NCBI RefSeq assembly: GCF_010667615.1 | Contig: NZ_VYSG01000001.1 | Coordinates: forward strand, 1,231,649 to 1,295,648 | Reading direction: 5' to 3' | Origin: Bifidobacterium choloepi | GTDB taxonomy: Bacteria; Actinomycetota; Actinomycetes; Actinomycetales; Bifidobacteriaceae | Length of the DNA stretch: 64,000 bases | In this document: piece after piece, positions 36,193 to 46,098 of the stretch | How the letters are laid out: each line of letters starts with the position of its first letter | Position numbering within the stretch: position 1 is the stretch's first letter | The notes under the pieces: generated by a model | What the model was told of the DNA's origin: nothing | The model's input: only the letters and a program-made list of their open reading frames with translations | The model's database searches: none | Position numbers and translations under genes: made by a program

Positions 36193-36197
36193 TTTCC

Positions 36198-37625
36198 TTA
36201 TTCCGCGTCCGCATGCGTCTCGTCGTACCACCTGTGCAGCTCGGCGACGGCTTCGTCGCGGGGGCTCGGGCCGTGATCGAGGCGGTAGTCGAGCATGTGG
36301 CGGTAGGCCTGGCCGACGATCGGGCCCGGCTCGAGGCCAAGTTCGGCCATGATCTCGTCGCCGTTGAGGTCGGGGCGGATCGCGTCGATGTCTTCCTGCT
36401 TCTTGAGCTCGATGACGCGGGCTTCCATGTCGTCCATCGCCTGCTCGAACATCTTCGCCTTGCGCTTGTTCTGCGTCGTCGCGTCGGCCCGCGTCAGGCG
36501 GTTGAGCCTGTGGTACAGGTGACCGGCGTCCTTGACGTAGCGGCGCACGGCCGCGTCGGTCCACGGCTCGTCGAGGTAGCCGTGGAAGCGCAGGTGCAGG
36601 TTGACGAGCTCGCTGACGTCGTCGACGACATGGTGGTCGAAGCGCAGCGCCTTGAGCCGCTTGCGCGTCATCTTCGCGCCGACGGCGTCGTGATGGTGGA
36701 AGCTCACCTTGCCGCCGGGCTCGAAGCGCCGCGTGGCCGGCTTGCCGATGTCGTGCATGATCGCCGCCAGCCGCAGCGTCAGGTCCGGTGCCGGCACCGG
36801 GCCGTCGGGACCGGTTTCCAGCGCCATCGCGCGGTCGAGCACGGTCAGCGTGTGCTCGAAGACGTCCTTGTGGCGGTGCTTCTCGTCGATCTCGAGCTGC
36901 AGGGCCGGCAGTTCCGGCAGCACGCGGTCGGCCAGGCCGGATTCCACCAGCGCTTCCAGTCCCGGCCGTGGCGCGTCGGTCAGCAGCAGCTTCGTCAGCT
37001 CGTCGCGCACGCGCTCGGCGGACACGATGTCGATGCGGTCGACCATCTCGCAGATCGCCGACGCCGTCTCCGGCTCGATCGAGAACCCGAGCTGCGAGAC
37101 GAAGCGCACGGCGCGCATCATCCTCAGCGGGTCGTCGGCGAATGACTGGCGCGGATCGACCGGCGTCCTGAGCACCTTCCTGTTGAGGTCGTTCGCGCCG
37201 CCGTACGGATCCACGAACTCGAGGTCCGGCACCCGCAGCGCCATCGCGTTGACGGTGAAGTCGCGCCGGGACAGGTCGCCTTCCAGCGAATCGCCGTAGT
37301 CGACTTCCGGCTTGCGGGAGTTGGGATCGTAGCGGTCGGAACGATAGGTCGTCACTTCCACCTTGACTTCGGTGCCGTCGGGACGGCGCCTCATCGCGCC
37401 CAGTGTCCCGAACTTGCGACCCATGTCCCAGAAGCCGTCGTGGCCGAAGCGCCGCAGGATCGGCTCGAATTCCTCCGGCCGCGCCGACGTCGTGAAGTCG
37501 AGGTCGTGGGACTTGCGTCCCAGCAGCAGGTCGCGGACCGGACCGCCGACCAGCGCGAGTTCGTACCCCTCGGCAGCGAACATCTCACCCAATTCAATGG
37601 CTTCCGGCCACACTTCGAAGTTCAA
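36198..37625 (-). CDS. cca: CCA tRNA nucleotidyltransferase with HD domain
   Basis: Adds or repairs the 3' CCA end of tRNA (475 aa). Class II nucleotidyltransferase head: LALVGGPVRDLLLGRKSHDLDFTT with the metal-binding DLD. DPLRMMRAVRF marks the next domain and an HD hydrolase motif, HDIGKPATRRF, follows. Start is TTG 37625 with GGAAAGG upstream; no ATG fits. It corresponds to mycobacterial pcnA, next to a divergent NUDIX gene as in other Actinobacteria. Confidence 0.93.
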   Translation of the reverse strand: MNFEVWPEAIELGEMFAAEGYELALVGGPVRDLLLGRKSHDLDFTTSARPEEFEPILRRFGHDGFWDMGRKFGTLGAMRRRPDGTEVKVEVTTYRSDRYDPNSRKPEVDYGDSLEGDLSRRDFTVNAMALRVPDLEFVDPYGGANDLNRKVLRTPVDPRQSFADDPLRMMRAVRFVSQLGFSIEPETASAICEMVDRIDIVSAERVRDELTKLLLTDAPRPGLEALVESGLADRVLPELPALQLEIDEKHRHKDVFEHTLTVLDRAMALETGPDGPVPAPDLTLRLAAIMHDIGKPATRRFEPGGKVSFHHHDAVGAKMTRKRLKALRFDHHVVDDVSELVNLHLRFHGYLDEPWTDAAVRRYVKDAGHLYHRLNRLTRADATTQNKRKAKMFEQAMDDMEARVIELKKQEDIDAIRPDLNGDEIMAELGLEPGPIVGQAYRHMLDYRLDHGPSPRDEAVAELHRWYDETHADAE

Positions 37626-37756
37626 TGGAGAACCTTTCCCACTCTGTTTGTCTCTGTCGTTCCGTCGGCTGACTGCGCGCGGCCGCCGGCGGCACCGCGG
37701 CGCCGCGTCGTCGCCGCCAATCCGCGCGATGATTCTGCCCTACCAGCATACCGTCA

Positions 37757-37785
37757 TTTTGCCTGCGCGCCGGGTTGAGTAATGT
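37757..37785 (+). promoter_or_regulatory. Candidate promoter of the NUDIX gene (leaderless)
   Basis: TTTTGC (37757-37762), a 17-bp spacer and TAATGT (37780-37785) place transcription start 7-8 nt downstream, at ATG 37793. No ribosome-binding site precedes that ATG, so a leaderless message is plausible. Inferred from spacing only. Confidence 0.4.
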
Positions 37786-37792
37786 GGATAGC

Positions 37793-39352
37793 ATGATCAC
37801 GCCCGCGGACTTTGCGAAAATGCATGCCAGCTCCGCGGCCAACCATGCCCAAAACCCACTCGTGCCGGACAAACTGCTGTATACGTCGGCGTCGGCGGGG
37901 CTGCCGGTCGACGAGGTGCCGTCGGTCGTCATCGAGGGCGAGGAGGAGTTCGAGGAGTCGGACGACACTCCGAACGGTCCTGTTTTTCCTGAGAATTCGG
38001 TGGGAATCGAGACGCCGGACGATTCCCCCGTCGCACCGTCCGCGAGCGCCGCGCCGCTGCCGTCCGCCATCGTGCACGATGCTTCCGCTAGGTCGTCCGC
38101 GAGCGCACGGGGCCACGATTCTTCCGCGACGCTGCCGTCGCCGGCGATGCTCGACCGCAAGAAGATCGCCAAGCGCAAGGCCGCCGACACCCGCGCGGCC
38201 ACGCTGAACGCCATCGCGCGCGTCGCCGCCGCGGCCGACGCCGCCGCGAAGCGCGAGCAGCAGCGCCAGGCCGAGATCGCCGAGCGTGTCCGCCGCGCCG
38301 CCGAGCGCGTGCGGCAGGCGGAACTGGCCAAGCTGGCCGAGGCGGCCCGTCAGGCCGGGGAAACCGAACAGGCCACGCGGGCAGCCACAAAGGCAGCCAC
38401 GCAGCCGGCCAGCCAGGCAACCGCACAGTCCACGCCGGCCACGCCGGTCACGCAGCCGGCCCCGGCCGACCACACCCGCGAGGACATCCACACGGCGATG
38501 AGCGACGAGTTCGACGGTCCGGTCCGCCGCCGCGTCCGCCGCAAGCCCCAGCACAAGGCGACCGAGTTCCGGGCCGAAGCCGGTCCGCTGGCGGCGGCCG
38601 CCAGCTCCCTTCCGGGAAGCTCCGCACGCGCGGGCAAGCACGAGAACGCGACCAGCCACAAGCTCCCTGGAAGGGAGCTGGCGAGCGAAGCGAGCCTGAG
38701 GGTCGACGCGACCGCGCCAGCGGTCGCCAACGGATCACGTGGCGGCTCGTCTCCCACCCCCTCGGACGTGTTCGTGCGGCGGGGCGCGCATGCCGGCGTT
38801 TCCCGGCGGGGGTCGGTCCAGACGCCGAAGACGGCGAAGGCGCCGACGCCGGCGATGATGCCGAGGAAGCGCACGAGCGACCGGCCGGCGACGTTCGCGT
38901 CGCTGGATGCGCAGGACCTGCCCGTCGTGCGCGAGTATTCGGCGGGCGGACTGGTGTTCGACGACCACGGGCGCGTCGCGATCATCGCGCGCCACTCGCG
39001 CAGCGGCCACCTCGAGTGGTGCCTGCCGAAGGGCCACATCGAGAAGGGCGAGACGCCGCAGCAGACGGCCGTCCGCGAGGTTCACGAGGAGACTGGCATC
39101 CTCGGCGAGGTCGTAGATTCGATCGCCACGATAGACTATTGGTTTACAGGAACCAGCCAGCGTGTCCACAAGCTCGTCCATCACTTCGCCCTGCGCCAGG
39201 TCGGAGGCGACCTGACCGTGGAAGGCGACCCCGACCACGAGGCCGAGGACGCGATCTGGGTTGACTTCGGGGATCTCGACAGCGTCCTGAGCTACCCGAA
39301 CGAACGCAAGATCGCCTGGCTGTACGCAAGGAAACTCAACAGACAGGCATAG
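37793..39352 (+). CDS. NUDIX hydrolase with long disordered N-terminus
   Basis: Likely hydrolyses a nucleoside diphosphate derivative (MutT4-like by position; 519 aa). Only the last ~150 residues form the NUDIX domain, with box GHIEKGETPQQTAVREVHEETGILGE (quoted in part) matching GX5EX7REUXEEXGU. The first ~370 residues are low-complexity: acidic, then an Ala/Arg/Glu helical stretch, then a segment containing SSLPGSSARAG and KLPGRELASEASLRVD, which is a translated copy of the dispersed palindromic element. Start is ATG 37793; TTG 37775 is possible. It lies 6 nt before the DUF6049 gene. Confidence 0.85.
   Translation: MITPADFAKMHASSAANHAQNPLVPDKLLYTSASAGLPVDEVPSVVIEGEEEFEESDDTPNGPVFPENSVGIETPDDSPVAPSASAAPLPSAIVHDASARSSASARGHDSSATLPSPAMLDRKKIAKRKAADTRAATLNAIARVAAAADAAAKREQQRQAEIAERVRRAAERVRQAELAKLAEAARQAGETEQATRAATKAATQPASQATAQSTPATPVTQPAPADHTREDIHTAMSDEFDGPVRRRVRRKPQHKATEFRAEAGPLAAAASSLPGSSARAGKHENATSHKLPGRELASEASLRVDATAPAVANGSRGGSSPTPSDVFVRRGAHAGVSRRGSVQTPKTAKAPTPAMMPRKRTSDRPATFASLDAQDLPVVREYSAGGLVFDDHGRVAIIARHSRSGHLEWCLPKGHIEKGETPQQTAVREVHEETGILGEVVDSIATIDYWFTGTSQRVHKLVHHFALRQVGGDLTVEGDPDHEAEDAIWVDFGDLDSVLSYPNERKIAWLYARKLNRQA
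38605..38712. repeat. Dispersed palindromic element, copy C, inside the NUDIX gene
   Basis: AGCTCCCTTCCGGGAAGCTCC, then AAGCTCCCTGGAAGGGAGCTGG and GCGAGCGAAGCGAGCCTGAGG followed by GTCGAC (runs shown in short pieces). The same string is intergenic at 47246 onward. Here it is read in frame as protein. Confidence 0.75.
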
Positions 39353-39358
39353 TGCATC

Positions 39359-41677
39359 GTGGATCGACCCTCACTCCGCGCCCGGCGGCTTGCCCGCGCC
39401 GGCGCCATGCTGGTTGCCGTCGCGATGACGCTCGCCATCGTGGTCGCCACCGTCGCCGGCATCGCTCCGGCCGCGTCGGCGAACGAACCGGCGGTCACTT
39501 CGAACGATTCTTCCGTCTCGAAGGCCATCCTGGACCCCGACGGCAACCGGACCGCCGTCACGCAGGCCGACGACACGACGTCGTCGACGGGCGTCACCGT
39601 CTCGATCGAGGCGATCACGCCGGTCGTCACGTCGACGAGCGGGCTGACCGTGACGGCGACGATCAAGAACGGCACCGGCTCGGCGCTCGGGTCCGGCACG
39701 TTCGCGGCATTCGCCAACCTGAGCCACACGTTCGTGTCCAGGACCGACATCCAGCAATGGGCGGAAGGATCATCCAACATTCCGGTGCCCGACAGCCTCG
39801 GCAGCGTCGAGGTCTCCCCGATCGCCGACGGCGACTCGGCGACCGTCACGCTGACGGTGCCGGCCGACAACGACGTCCTCAAGTCGCTCGCGAGCTGGGG
39901 GCCGCGGCCGCTCGCGCTCGAGTACGTCGCCGACGACGGCACGACGACCGTCGACTACACGTTCCTGACGCGCTCGTGGGACGGCCTGTCCGGCACGAAG
40001 ACGCCGGAACTCAACGTCGCCGTCGCGATGCCGCTGACGAGCGACGGCTGGGCCGCCAACGAGACGGCGATGGACAAGCTGCTCACCGGCAAGTCGACGA
40101 GCGCGACCGACCCGTCGGGCGTCGTCGCGCTGACCGACGACGCCGACAACGAGCTCAAGGCGAAGGACAAGCTCGCCGACCAGTACTCGTCGCTCAACAT
40201 CGTCGCCGACCCGCGCGTCCTCGCCGACATCGGCACGCCGCACATCAGGGGCGTCATGCAGCCCGGCGACTTCGACATCACCGCCTACGCCGAGATCGAC
40301 GACGCGCGGCTCTACGAGTCGGCCGGCGTGACCCTGCAGAGCTGGGCCGCCGAGACCGGCCTCAACACGTACCGCGCCGCGATCGGCGACGATTCGGCCA
40401 CGTCGACGGCATACGCATGGCAGGGCGACGGCATCTGGACGCTCGACGCACTCGCGCAGGCCCGCGAGCAGGGCTACACGACCGTCATCGCGACGCACGA
40501 CTTCGACCAGTCCGACGACTCGACGGTGCACACGTCGACGATGGTCGTGCCGACGTCGGCCGGCAACGTGACGGTCCTCGTCGCCCAGTCGGTCCTCTCC
40601 ACGCTCGCCGGCGGCGAGGCGACGAGCGCCGACGCCGACGCCGAGACGACGAGCGCCGGCCGCGTGGCCCGCTTCATGGCGCAGAGCGCGTTCTACCAGA
40701 TGGAGCAGCCGTACACCGACCGCCACCTGCTCGTCACGATGTCGGACAGCACGACGGCGTCCGAGGCCGGCGAGCTGATGGCCGCGCTGCGCGACGCCGA
40801 CTGGCTCGACCTGACCGACCTCGCCGCGCTCGCCGACGCCGATCCGTACGCGTCCGGCGATGACGCGTCCGCGCTCGTCCCGTCGACGACCGGGGACTCG
40901 TCGGTCAGGACATCCGCGATCAAGGCGGCGCTCGAGTCGCTCAAGTCGAGCCGCACCGACATCTCGCGCTTCGTCGACTCGGTGCTCGTGACCGGCGACG
41001 GCGACTCGGCGACCGCGGCGGCCGGCGGCACGGGCAATGGCGCCGGCGACGGTAACGGTGCCGGCAACGGTTCGGATGGCGCCTCGGCGGACGGATCGTC
41101 CAGTTCGGACGATGCTTCCTCCGACTCGCAGGCGCGAGTCTCCGCGGCGAGCTGGGGACAGTACCTGCTGCAGGCCGAGTCGGCGACGGCGCTGCTGGCG
41201 ATGGGCGGCTCGGCGAAGCGGATGGAGACGATGGTCCAGGCTGCCAGGCAGTTCGCCGACGAGCTGATGGATGCCGTCTCGATCACGTCGTCGAACGACG
41301 TCAACGTCGTCTCCGAGACGGCGTCGCTGCCGGTGACGGTCAGCAATTCGCTGCCCTACCCCGTCAACGTCAAGGTCTCGTCGATCACCGACTCGATGGA
41401 GATCGTCACGTCCCGCTTCGCCGAGACGACGGTGCCGGCGGCCGGCGAGGCGCAGGTGACGTTCACGATCCGTGTCTCCACCTCAGGCACTACGATTGCC
41501 ACCGAACAATTATTGGACCGGCAGGACCAGGCGTTCGGCAAGTCCAAGACCACCACCATCACCAGCGCGCTCCAGATCAGCGACAAGAGCGGCGTGGCGT
41601 TCATCGTCCTCGCCGTCGTCCTCGGCATTCTGGGACTCTGGCGGCAGTTCCATCGCAAGAAAGATCCCGACGAATGA
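39359..41677 (+). CDS. DUF6049 family exported membrane protein
   Basis: Conserved actinobacterial protein (772 aa; the Rv3909 position in mycobacteria). Arg-rich signal peptide (MLVAVAMTLAIVVATVAGIAPAASA), a large extracellular domain and one C-terminal helix (GVAFIVLAVVLGILGLW) with a basic tail RQFHRKKDPDE. Start GTG 39359 lies 6 nt after the NUDIX stop, and its TGA overlaps the murJ ATG (ATGA). The tight coupling to murJ suggests a cell-wall export role; no catalytic motif is recognised. Confidence 0.82.
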   Translation: MDRPSLRARRLARAGAMLVAVAMTLAIVVATVAGIAPAASANEPAVTSNDSSVSKAILDPDGNRTAVTQADDTTSSTGVTVSIEAITPVVTSTSGLTVTATIKNGTGSALGSGTFAAFANLSHTFVSRTDIQQWAEGSSNIPVPDSLGSVEVSPIADGDSATVTLTVPADNDVLKSLASWGPRPLALEYVADDGTTTVDYTFLTRSWDGLSGTKTPELNVAVAMPLTSDGWAANETAMDKLLTGKSTSATDPSGVVALTDDADNELKAKDKLADQYSSLNIVADPRVLADIGTPHIRGVMQPGDFDITAYAEIDDARLYESAGVTLQSWAAETGLNTYRAAIGDDSATSTAYAWQGDGIWTLDALAQAREQGYTTVIATHDFDQSDDSTVHTSTMVVPTSAGNVTVLVAQSVLSTLAGGEATSADADAETTSAGRVARFMAQSAFYQMEQPYTDRHLLVTMSDSTTASEAGELMAALRDADWLDLTDLAALADADPYASGDDASALVPSTTGDSSVRTSAIKAALESLKSSRTDISRFVDSVLVTGDGDSATAAAGGTGNGAGDGNGAGNGSDGASADGSSSSDDASSDSQARVSAASWGQYLLQAESATALLAMGGSAKRMETMVQAARQFADELMDAVSITSSNDVNVVSETASLPVTVSNSLPYPVNVKVSSITDSMEIVTSRFAETTVPAAGEAQVTFTIRVSTSGTTIATEQLLDRQDQAFGKSKTTTITSALQISDKSGVAFIVLAVVLGILGLWRQFHRKKDPDE

Positions 41678-44600
41678 GTTCCTCCGTAGGCCGCAATTCC
41701 CTGATCATGGCATCGGGCACGGCCGCCTCGCGCATCACCGGCCAGATCCGCACGATCCTGCTCGCGGCGGCCATCGGCACGACCGGCCTCGCGGCCAACG
41801 CGTACCAGGCCGGCGCGATGATCCCGCAGGTCATCTACACGCTTGTCTCCGGCGGCGTCTTCAACGCCGTCCTCGTTCCGCAGATCGTCCGCACATTGAA
41901 GGCCAGGGACGCCGAGGAGCGGCTCAACAAGCTCATCACGTTCGCGATCGGCCTGCTGCTCGTCGTCACGCTGCTGATGGCCGCGCTGACGCCGGTGCTT
42001 GCGCGGCTCTACGTCAACGGTTCCGATGACTTGATTGCGCTGACGAGCTCGTTCACGCTGTGGTGCATGCCGCAGATCTTCTTCTATGGCCTGTATACCG
42101 TCGTCGGGCAGGTGCTCGCGGCGAAGAACCACTTCGCGACCTACGCGTGGTCGTCGGTTGGCGCCAACGTCATTAGCTGTGCCGGCTTCGGCGTCTTCAT
42201 CTGGATGTTCGGCGACGCGACGGCGCAGGGCATCGGCTTCTGGACGCAGGACAAGATCCTGTTGACGGCCGGCTTCTGGACGCTCGGCGTCGCGTTCCAG
42301 GCGCTCGTGCTGTTCCTGCCGCTGATGCGCTGCGGCATCCACTACCGGCCGAAGTTCGGCGTGCACGGCATCGGCCTGCGCTCGATGGGCCCGGTCGCCG
42401 CGTGGAGCGTCGGCATCGTCGGCGTCGACCAGGTCGCCAACGTGCTGTGCACGCGCGTGACGACGGCCGCGCCGGGCGTCGCGAATGCGCTGTATGGCCT
42501 CAGCGAGTTCGACGTCGCCGGCAACGCGACGTACCAGAACGCCAACACGATCTACGTGCTGCCGTACTCGCTGATCGCCGTATCGGTCGCCACGGCGATC
42601 TTCCCGCAGATCTCGGCGTCGATCGCCGAGCGCCGCATCGACAACGCGCGCGCCGACCTGTCGCAGGCGTTGCGCATCGTCGGCATCATCATGTGCTTCT
42701 TCACGGCCGCGCTGATCGTCATGCCGCTCGCCGTCACGCGCGCGCTGCTGCCGTCGGTCGCCGTCCCGCAGGCGCAGCTCATCGCCGGCGTGCTGATCAT
42801 GCTGTCGATAGGACTGCCGTTCTCGTCGGCCTACCTGATCATCCAGCGCACGTTCTACGCGTTCGAGGACGGCCGCTCGCCGTTCGTGTTCATCCTGATC
42901 GAGAACGTCATCCAGCTCGCGATCATGTACGCCGGCACGGCGCTGCTGCCGCCGACGTACTGGGCGATGGTGCTCGCGCTGTCGGTCTCGCTCGGCTACA
43001 TCATCTCGTTCGTCCCGCTCGTCGTCATGCTGCGCAAGCGCTTCAACAACCGCCTCGACGGCAAGAGGATCGCGTTCACGTACGGCAAGGCGATCATTGC
43101 GACGATTCTCGCCGTCCTCGTCGGATTGCTGCTCCAGAAGCCGATCTACGCGCTGTGCGGCATCCACGTGACGTCGAAGGGCGGCACGATGGGCTGGGGA
43201 CAGTCCATCCTCGCGTGCATCGTCTTCGCGGTCGTGCTGGCCGCCGTCTACTTCGGCTCGCTCGTCGTCATGAAGTCCGAGGAGCTGATGCAGATCATCG
43301 CGATGGTCAAGGCCAAGCTCGGCCGCGGCGGCGTCCCGGTGCCCGCGCCAGAAGCCGCGTCCGAGGCAGCCGAGCCCGCGACAGTATCCGCCGAGCCCGC
43401 GCTGGAACCTGCCAGGCCTGTCATTGTAACGCTCGACGAGCCGCTCAACGAAGTGGAGGAGCTTGTCCCGGCCGTTCCCGCCGAGCTGGAAGAAGAGCCG
43501 ATGCCGCCGTCGTTCGCACCGGAGGATCGTTCCAAGATTCCCCCGTCGTTCGCCCCCGAGCACGCCGTCGGTCGCGCCGTCGAGGCGGCGGTGGCCGCGG
43601 GCGCGACAACGACCATGGCCAACGGTAATATGGCTGGGGTTGGACGTCATTCGGCACCGCCGGCATCCGTCGCCGCATCATCGGGTTACATACAAGCAGA
43701 GGACACCATGAAGCCGCATCTGGGAGACACCGTTCTTGGTCGCTACACGCTGGTCTCGCCGCTCCGCGAGGAGCCGGGACTGCAGGTGTGGAAAGCCAAC
43801 GATCGCGTGCTCTCGCGCGACTGCCAGCTGTTCATCGTCAACAACCGCTCGGTCCTCGTCTCGGTCAACGCGACGGCCGGCTCGCTGGCCATGAGCCACG
43901 ATTCCCGCTTCACGCCGGTGTTGCGCCTGCAGCACGACGGCGAGGTCGCCATCGTCGTCACGCAGCTCGATCCGGGCGTCTCGGTCACGCAGTACCTGCA
44001 GGGCCCGTCCGGCGCTCCTCTGAGCCACGAGGCGATGCGCTCGATCATCGCCGAGACCGGCCACGCCCTCGCCAAGCTGCACCGCGACCACATCACGAAC
44101 CGCGCCGTCTCGACGGACACGATCCGCCTGACGAAGAGCGGCATCCAGCTCGCCGATACCCCGGTCTCCGCGGCCCTGGCCGACACCTCGGGCGCCGAGC
44201 CCACCGCGAACGACGAGCGCCTGGCCGTCTGCCAGCTCGCCGGCGTGCTCTACTGCATGCTGACCGGCAAGGCGAGTCACCGCCAGATGCAGTACTCGCT
44301 GGCCGAGCTGCCCTCCGACATCCCGATGGAATTCCGCGCGATCTGCAAGCGCGGCCTCAACCTGTCCGAGCCGGGCTCGCCGACGATCCCGCTGCTGACA
44401 ATCAACGAGCTCGAGATGCTGCTCGGCGCCGCCAAGCCGCTGCACGCGCTGTCGCGTCACGACCTGCGCCTGACCGGCGTCGACGGCAACTGCTCGATCG
44501 TGACGGCCGCCGTCAAGCCGGTGAATCCGGCCGACCTGATCCCGATTCCGGACACGCTCGCGTCCTCCGACGTCCTGCCGGACCTCATGTTCAACCCGCT

Positions 44601-45759
44601 GCCGCTCAAGGGCACCGACGTGTCCGACGACGAGGACGAGGACGACGATTCGCAGGACGAATCGTCCGACACCAGCAAGAACGGCGAGCACGGCGACAAG
44701 GCCGGGGAAGGCGCCGCGGCGGAAGGATCGTTCAAGGCGCTCTGGAACACGTCGAAGCGCTACATGAACGGCCAGAGCGACAAGGCGGCGCCGGAGGTCG
44801 ATCCGGCCGACAAGACCGAGATGTTCACGGCGTTCACCGGCGACGAGCCGGAGCCGCCGCTGCAGCCGAACCGGCTGACGATGGCGATGGACGTCTCGCT
44901 CGTGCGCAACGGCCACCGCGACGGCACGCAGGACGCGATCGACGGCACGAACTCGACCGGCCGCATCCCGATCGTCGACGCCGAAGGCAACCCGATCCTG
45001 CCGGGTGCCGAGTCGCAGCGCGCGCTGGAAGCCGAGCAGGCCGAGAAGAACGCCGCGTACGACGAGGGCCTGCCGCCGGCGCTGCCGCCGAGCTACGCGC
45101 CGAAGGAGAACCCGGCGCGGCATGCCCTCAGCGCGAAGTTCGACGACGGCAAGAAGAAGAAAAGCCGCAAGGGCCGTGTCATCGCCACCGTCATCGTCAT
45201 CGTCGCGCTTGTCGCGGCGCTTAGCGTCTGCGTCCACTCGCTGATCACGAAGGGCTCGATCTTCGGCTTCCTCGAGGAGGACGACACGTCCTACTGGCCG
45301 TCGATGAACCTCAACGACGTGCCGTTCGGCAGCCGCCTTGGCGAGGACGTCACGTCGAGCCCGTCGACGACGTCGCCGACCGCCACCCCGACGACGACCT
45401 CGCCGTCGTCGACGGCCTCGACGACGAACACGACGGCCTACACGATCACGTCGCAGCGCTTCCTCAACGAGCCGAACGGCCAGCAGGGCTACGGCTACTA
45501 CATCCAGCTGTCCCAGCCCGAGGACGTCTCGAGGGTGGTCGTGCAGATCCGCTCGTCCGGCGGTACCGGCTACATCTACGTCAACACGACCGGCGACCCG
45601 ACGCAGGGCGAGAAGGTCGCCCAGTTCACGTTCGACGAGAGCGGCACCACCGACATCCAGCTCGACAAGACCGTCAACACCCAGAACATCGTCCTGTGGG
45701 TGCCGCTGGACAGCCTGCCCGGCAACCAGCTCTACATCCTGTCGATGAAGGCGTACTGA
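41674..45759 (+). CDS. murJ: Lipid II flippase MurJ fused to a pseudokinase and an extracellular domain
   Basis: Flips the peptidoglycan precursor lipid II across the membrane (1,361 aa). Residues 1 to about 550 are the ~14-helix MviN/MOP transporter. A Glu/Pro/Ala linker follows, then from about 680 a protein-kinase fold (GRYTLVSPLREEPGLQVWKA). Its catalytic loop reads LHRDHITNRAVSTDTIRL and lacks the Lys and Asn needed for catalysis, and DFG is absent: a pseudokinase, as in mycobacterial MviN (Rv3910). A membrane helix (VIATVIVIVALVAALSVCV) leads to an outer beta-rich domain. An internal ATG at 43708 with AGAGGACACC upstream could also give the kinase part alone. Confidence 0.9.
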   Translation: MSSSVGRNSLIMASGTAASRITGQIRTILLAAAIGTTGLAANAYQAGAMIPQVIYTLVSGGVFNAVLVPQIVRTLKARDAEERLNKLITFAIGLLLVVTLLMAALTPVLARLYVNGSDDLIALTSSFTLWCMPQIFFYGLYTVVGQVLAAKNHFATYAWSSVGANVISCAGFGVFIWMFGDATAQGIGFWTQDKILLTAGFWTLGVAFQALVLFLPLMRCGIHYRPKFGVHGIGLRSMGPVAAWSVGIVGVDQVANVLCTRVTTAAPGVANALYGLSEFDVAGNATYQNANTIYVLPYSLIAVSVATAIFPQISASIAERRIDNARADLSQALRIVGIIMCFFTAALIVMPLAVTRALLPSVAVPQAQLIAGVLIMLSIGLPFSSAYLIIQRTFYAFEDGRSPFVFILIENVIQLAIMYAGTALLPPTYWAMVLALSVSLGYIISFVPLVVMLRKRFNNRLDGKRIAFTYGKAIIATILAVLVGLLLQKPIYALCGIHVTSKGGTMGWGQSILACIVFAVVLAAVYFGSLVVMKSEELMQIIAMVKAKLGRGGVPVPAPEAASEAAEPATVSAEPALEPARPVIVTLDEPLNEVEELVPAVPAELEEEPMPPSFAPEDRSKIPPSFAPEHAVGRAVEAAVAAGATTTMANGNMAGVGRHSAPPASVAASSGYIQAEDTMKPHLGDTVLGRYTLVSPLREEPGLQVWKANDRVLSRDCQLFIVNNRSVLVSVNATAGSLAMSHDSRFTPVLRLQHDGEVAIVVTQLDPGVSVTQYLQGPSGAPLSHEAMRSIIAETGHALAKLHRDHITNRAVSTDTIRLTKSGIQLADTPVSAALADTSGAEPTANDERLAVCQLAGVLYCMLTGKASHRQMQYSLAELPSDIPMEFRAICKRGLNLSEPGSPTIPLLTINELEMLLGAAKPLHALSRHDLRLTGVDGNCSIVTAAVKPVNPADLIPIPDTLASSDVLPDLMFNPLPLKGTDVSDDEDEDDDSQDESSDTSKNGEHGDKAGEGAAAEGSFKALWNTSKRYMNGQSDKAAPEVDPADKTEMFTAFTGDEPEPPLQPNRLTMAMDVSLVRNGHRDGTQDAIDGTNSTGRIPIVDAEGNPILPGAESQRALEAEQAEKNAAYDEGLPPALPPSYAPKENPARHALSAKFDDGKKKKSRKGRVIATVIVIVALVAALSVCVHSLITKGSIFGFLEEDDTSYWPSMNLNDVPFGSRLGEDVTSSPSTTSPTATPTTTSPSSTASTTNTTAYTITSQRFLNEPNGQQGYGYYIQLSQPEDVSRVVVQIRSSGGTGYIYVNTTGDPTQGEKVAQFTFDESGTTDIQLDKTVNTQNIVLWVPLDSLPGNQLYILSMKAY

Positions 45760-46098
45760 GGCCGTCCCATCCCGGGCCGTCCCATCCCGGGCCGTCCTAT
45801 CCCGTCCGGAGGGTCAATGTGGAGACGGAGTCGCGTTACAGCGTGAGGCAACCGCCACATTGACCCTGTTTTTGTCGGCAGCCCCACGCTTGAATCCAAT
45901 TAGCGTGGGGCTGCTGACAAAAAGAAGCTGCCGATGGCGGTTGCCTCACGCTGATGGGCATCTAGCGTGAGGCAACCGCCATGTTGGCCGGTATTGTGGC
46001 GACAAACTCACGCACTCGCGTTGGCAGCGTGAGGTTGCTGGCTAATTTGGCACGATTCTGGCATCCGAGTCATGCAACAGGTCGGGGAGCCACTCCCC
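45760..46098. repeat. Third hairpin array, between murJ and trxB
   Basis: The 339-bp spacer between convergent genes is almost entirely hairpins: about 45811-45866 (CAATGTGG/CCACATTG), 45869-45923 (TTTTTGTCGGCAGCC/ GGCTGCTGACAAAAA) and 45934-45982 (ATGGCGGTTGCCTCACGCT and mirror), plus a weaker fourth near 45990-46050. The family is the same as around rlmB, with arms that differ yet stay paired. A GGCCGTCCCATCCCG tandem repeat precedes it. It probably terminates both genes. Confidence 0.8.
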
